Part shown: positions 23,396 through 24,854 of the stretch, piece after piece
Layout: each line of letters begins with the position of its first letter
How positions within the stretch are numbered: position 1 is the stretch's first letter
From: an uncultured Clostridia bacterium
GTDB lineage: Bacteria; Bacillota; Clostridia; TANB77; CAG-508
Length of the DNA: 24,854 bases
Assembly: GCA_934167495.1 (NCBI GenBank)
Contig: CAKPKP010000020.1
Span: forward strand, 1 to 24,854
Reading direction: 5' to 3'
Notes under the pieces: model-generated
Told to the model about the DNA's origin: nothing
The model's database searches: none
The model's input: the letters and a program-made list of their open reading frames with translations, nothing else
Program-made: the position numbers and the translations under genes

Positions 23396-23821
23396 TTATA
23401 TACCAAGCATTGACATATTTTCAGCAATATCATCTGCTGAAATATTTTCGTCGCATTTAATCCATTTTTCTTTGCTCCAGATTTCTAATCTTGATGTCAT
23501 TCCTATAATTACAACATCTTTTTCTAAACCAGCAAAATCTCTTAAGTTACTAGAAATTAAGAATCTTCCTTGTTTATCTATTTCACATTCAATTGCTCCT
23601 GCAAAGAAAAATCTTGAGAAGTCTCTAGCATTTTTATTTGAAACTGGTAGTGCTTTTAATTTTGATTCGAAGTTTGACCATTCTGTTTTTGAAAAAGCAA
23701 ATAAACATCCATCTAACCCCTTAGTTACAATAAAGCTTTCGCCTATATCTTCTCTAAGCTTGGCTGGCATTATTAATCTACCTTTTGCATCTAAAGAATG
23801 TTCGTATTCTCCTATTAGCAC
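23396..23821 (-). CDS. mraZ: transcriptional regulator MraZ
   Basis: 141 residues with the two AbrB-like swapped-hairpin repeats of MraZ. The first is LIGEYEHSLDAKGRLIMPAKLRE, with the DAKGR signature at 11-15. The second is ECEIDKQGRFLISSNLRDFAG, with DKQGR. The start is a GTG at 23821 preceded by GAGG. MraZ is a DNA-binding repressor/activator that forms a ring-shaped oligomer, controls the division and cell-wall cluster it heads, and binds repeated boxes at its own promoter. Such repeats are present here (23850-23874), just downstream of a good promoter. A spacer of more than 300 bases, with a hairpin and motif array, separates it from rsmH. Confidence 0.95.
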   Translation of the reverse strand: MLIGEYEHSLDAKGRLIMPAKLREDIGESFIVTKGLDGCLFAFSKTEWSNFESKLKALPVSNKNARDFSRFFFAGAIECEIDKQGRFLISSNLRDFAGLEKDVVIIGMTSRLEIWSKEKWIKCDENISADDIAENMSMLGI

Positions 23822-23849
23822 TTTGTTTCACCTCGCTATCTTTTTCTAC

Positions 23850-23874
23850 CACTTTGTGACACTTCTCTCCACTT
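23850..23874 (-). promoter_or_regulatory. MraZ-box-like operator: three AAGTG repeats at 10-base spacing
   Basis: On the minus strand AAGTG occurs at 23874-23870, 23864-23860 and 23854-23850, exactly one helical turn apart, beginning 7 bases downstream of the -10 hexamer. A further AAAGTG includes the mraZ start codon (23824-23819). MraZ boxes described in other bacteria are also short direct repeats with a GTG core at about one-turn spacing, so autoregulation is likely. Confidence 0.7.
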
Positions 23875-23881
23875 CACCTAG

Positions 23882-23910
23882 ATTTTAATATATAAAAAAT
23901 TTTTTTGCAA
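23882..23910 (-). promoter_or_regulatory. promoter of the mraZ cluster
   Basis: Minus strand: TTGCAA (23910-23905), a 17-base spacer, TAAAAT (23887-23882). The AAGTG repeats lie across the predicted transcription start and leader. Confidence 0.6.
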
Positions 23911-24029
23911 TACTTTTTAATAAATTTTTTAATTTTTTATTTATCTTTTTTAATTTAATCTTTTCCACACCTATTCCCCATCTATATTAAATGTTGAAAA
24001 AAATTATTTTAAATGATAATATAACAATA

Positions 24030-24143
24030 AGTTGACTGATTAAATTTTTATATTTTAAATTGTAGAGCTCAGCCAATATTTAATTGTTCGTATGTGAAAT
24101 TTGCATACAGCAAATTTATGTATTAAGTATTTATCTAATAGGA
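24030..24143 (-). repeat. dispersed hairpin repeat, copy B (long form, inverted relative to copy A)
   Basis: Read on the minus strand: TCCTATTAGATAAATACTT, the perfect hairpin AAATTTGC-TGTAT-GCAAATTT (24117-24097), ACGAACAATTAA, TACAATTTAAAAT and ATCAGTCAAC. This follows copy A at 6794-6907 nearly base for base apart from scattered substitutions. The outer partner arm present in copy A is missing. It occupies the divergent gap between mraZ and the membrane-protein gene at 24186. Confidence 0.7.
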
Positions 24144-24185
24144 TTTTTCAAAAAAAATAATAAATTTTAATTTTAGGAGATATTA

Positions 24186-24833
24186 ATGAATAGAATAATT
24201 GAAGATATTAAATTTAAAAAAAGTTTTATATTATTCCCAAAATTTTTAGCTATTTGTTCTACTATTTTACTTTTTGCTTTTTATTTATTAAAAGATAAAA
24301 ACTATGAAATAAAATTAAAATCGAGCATTATATTATTAGTGCTAGTTGTTTTATTATATTTATTAACTATTTTTTTGTTTAAAAAATATAATATGTCAAA
24401 AAAATCTTTAACTATATCTACAGCATTTTCGATATTATTTTCTGTAGTTTTATATTTTTTTTCATATGATATTTTAAGTTTTTTTAACTTTGAAACTGGA
24501 ATCATAAATTTTACAGTCTTTTCATTAAAAATATTACTTATATTCATTCCAGTTCTCGGATTTAAAGTTTTCACTGAACTTGCTCTATGGAAAAATATCA
24601 TAAAAAATCCAACTGACAATAATAAATTTCAGAAATTAATATATTTTTCATTATGTTTTACAGAATTAATCTTGTTTTTTATTTTTTCATTTTTTTTGTA
24701 CAAACAATTAGGATTTACTGGTATATTATGGGCTATATCTTTAACTAATATTACAACTACTATAGTTAACACTATATTAATCATAACCACGTGTAAAACG
24801 CGTGGTTTGAACTTGCCCTGGAAGGGCTTATAA
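24186..24833 (+). CDS. multi-pass membrane protein, 3' end apparently replaced by inserted DNA
   Basis: 215 residues as read. The ATG follows TTTTAGGAG. Six hydrophobic segments are seen (about 15-35, 46-66, 77-95, 109-127, 150-172 and 177-200), separated by short Lys/Asn-rich loops. There is no signal peptide. The pattern could fit part of a transporter or flippase (for example a MATE- or polysaccharide-flippase-like half) but no motif proves it. From about residue 200 onward (TTCKTRGLNLPWKGL) the composition changes sharply because the frame enters the GC-richer hairpin region beginning near 24785. The original C-terminus has therefore probably been lost, and the present ending is fortuitous. 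Confidence 0.55.
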   Translation: MNRIIEDIKFKKSFILFPKFLAICSTILLFAFYLLKDKNYEIKLKSSIILLVLVVLLYLLTIFLFKKYNMSKKSLTISTAFSILFSVVLYFFSYDILSFFNFETGIINFTVFSLKILLIFIPVLGFKVFTELALWKNIIKNPTDNNKFQKLIYFSLCFTELILFFIFSFFLYKQLGFTGILWAISLTNITTTIVNTILIITTCKTRGLNLPWKGL

Positions 24834-24854
24834 CATTGCCAGCGTCAAACGACG
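24785..24854. mobile_element. candidate end of an IS200/IS605-type element (cut by window edge)
   Basis: The last 70 bases are much GC-richer than everything before them and carry three successive hairpins. The first is AACCACGTG-TAAAA-CGCGTGGTT (24785-24807, 9 pairs with one G-T wobble). The second is GCCCT-GGA-AGGGC (24815-24827). The third is CGTC-AAAC-GACG (24843-24854). Subterminal hairpins without terminal inverted repeats are typical of IS200/IS605 elements, and the structured right end of TnpB-bearing members also yields the guide (omega) RNA. No transposase is within the window, so the assignment is inferred. Confidence 0.45.

Noticed and set aside
23472..23888. 138-residue plus-strand frame opposite mraZ
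   Set aside because: It is antisense to MraZ and its promoter repeats; no recognisable domain or ribosome site.
24302..24619. Minus-strand frame opposite the membrane-protein gene
   Set aside because: The plus-strand frame has a good ribosome site and regular hydrophobic segments; the antisense frame shows neither.

Overview
The window is very AT-rich, with strong AGGAGG-type ribosome binding sites, TTGnnn-N17-TATAAT promoters, A+U-rich intrinsic terminators and a mraZ-rsmH-ftsL-pbp division cluster. This points to a low-GC Clostridia-type Bacillota, plausibly gut-associated. Most genes lie on the minus strand. Three genes that I cannot assign to a family lie on the plus strand.

Layout. (1) 1-2010: a lipid locus read leftwards: a remnant of a small gene, a lysophospholipase-like hydrolase, a TetR-type regulator, a terminator, and the first 57 residues of oleate hydratase, cut by the window edge. 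(2) 2096-5395: a murA copy ending just after its catalytic-Cys position, topoisomerase III, and a secreted cohesin-like surface protein. (3) 5601-6737: a plus-strand HExxH putative metallopeptidase. (4) 6908-13001: a tightly packed seven-gene operon (two GT8 glycosyltransferases, two PlsC-like acyltransferases, a membrane-anchored DNA/RNA nuclease, an unknown protein, a GT4 glycosyltransferase), probably making a glycolipid or envelope glycan. (5) 13472-14308: an unknown secreted/anchored coiled-coil protein with a structured leader. (6) 14380-15891: a GT2 glycosyltransferase and a histidine phosphatase. (7) 16004-19294: a VTC-domain polyphosphate polymerase, a DUF4956 membrane protein and a Cthe_2159-type beta-helix protein. 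(8) 19429-23821: SpoVD/PBP2-type transpeptidase, FtsL-like protein, RsmH and MraZ, with MraZ-box-like repeats at the mraZ promoter. (9) 24186-24854: a multi-pass membrane protein whose 3' end runs into GC-richer hairpin-forming DNA resembling an IS200/IS605-type end.

The main unexplained structures are: a dispersed hairpin repeat in four intergenic places (two copies share about 115-140 bp); a degenerate array of about nine CAAAAGA-like motifs between mraZ and rsmH; apparent single-base frameshifts in rsmH, the beta-helix gene and a small remnant gene; a leader with mutually exclusive pairing upstream of 13472; and the candidate mobile-element boundary at 24785. No rRNA, tRNA or CRISPR array was seen.
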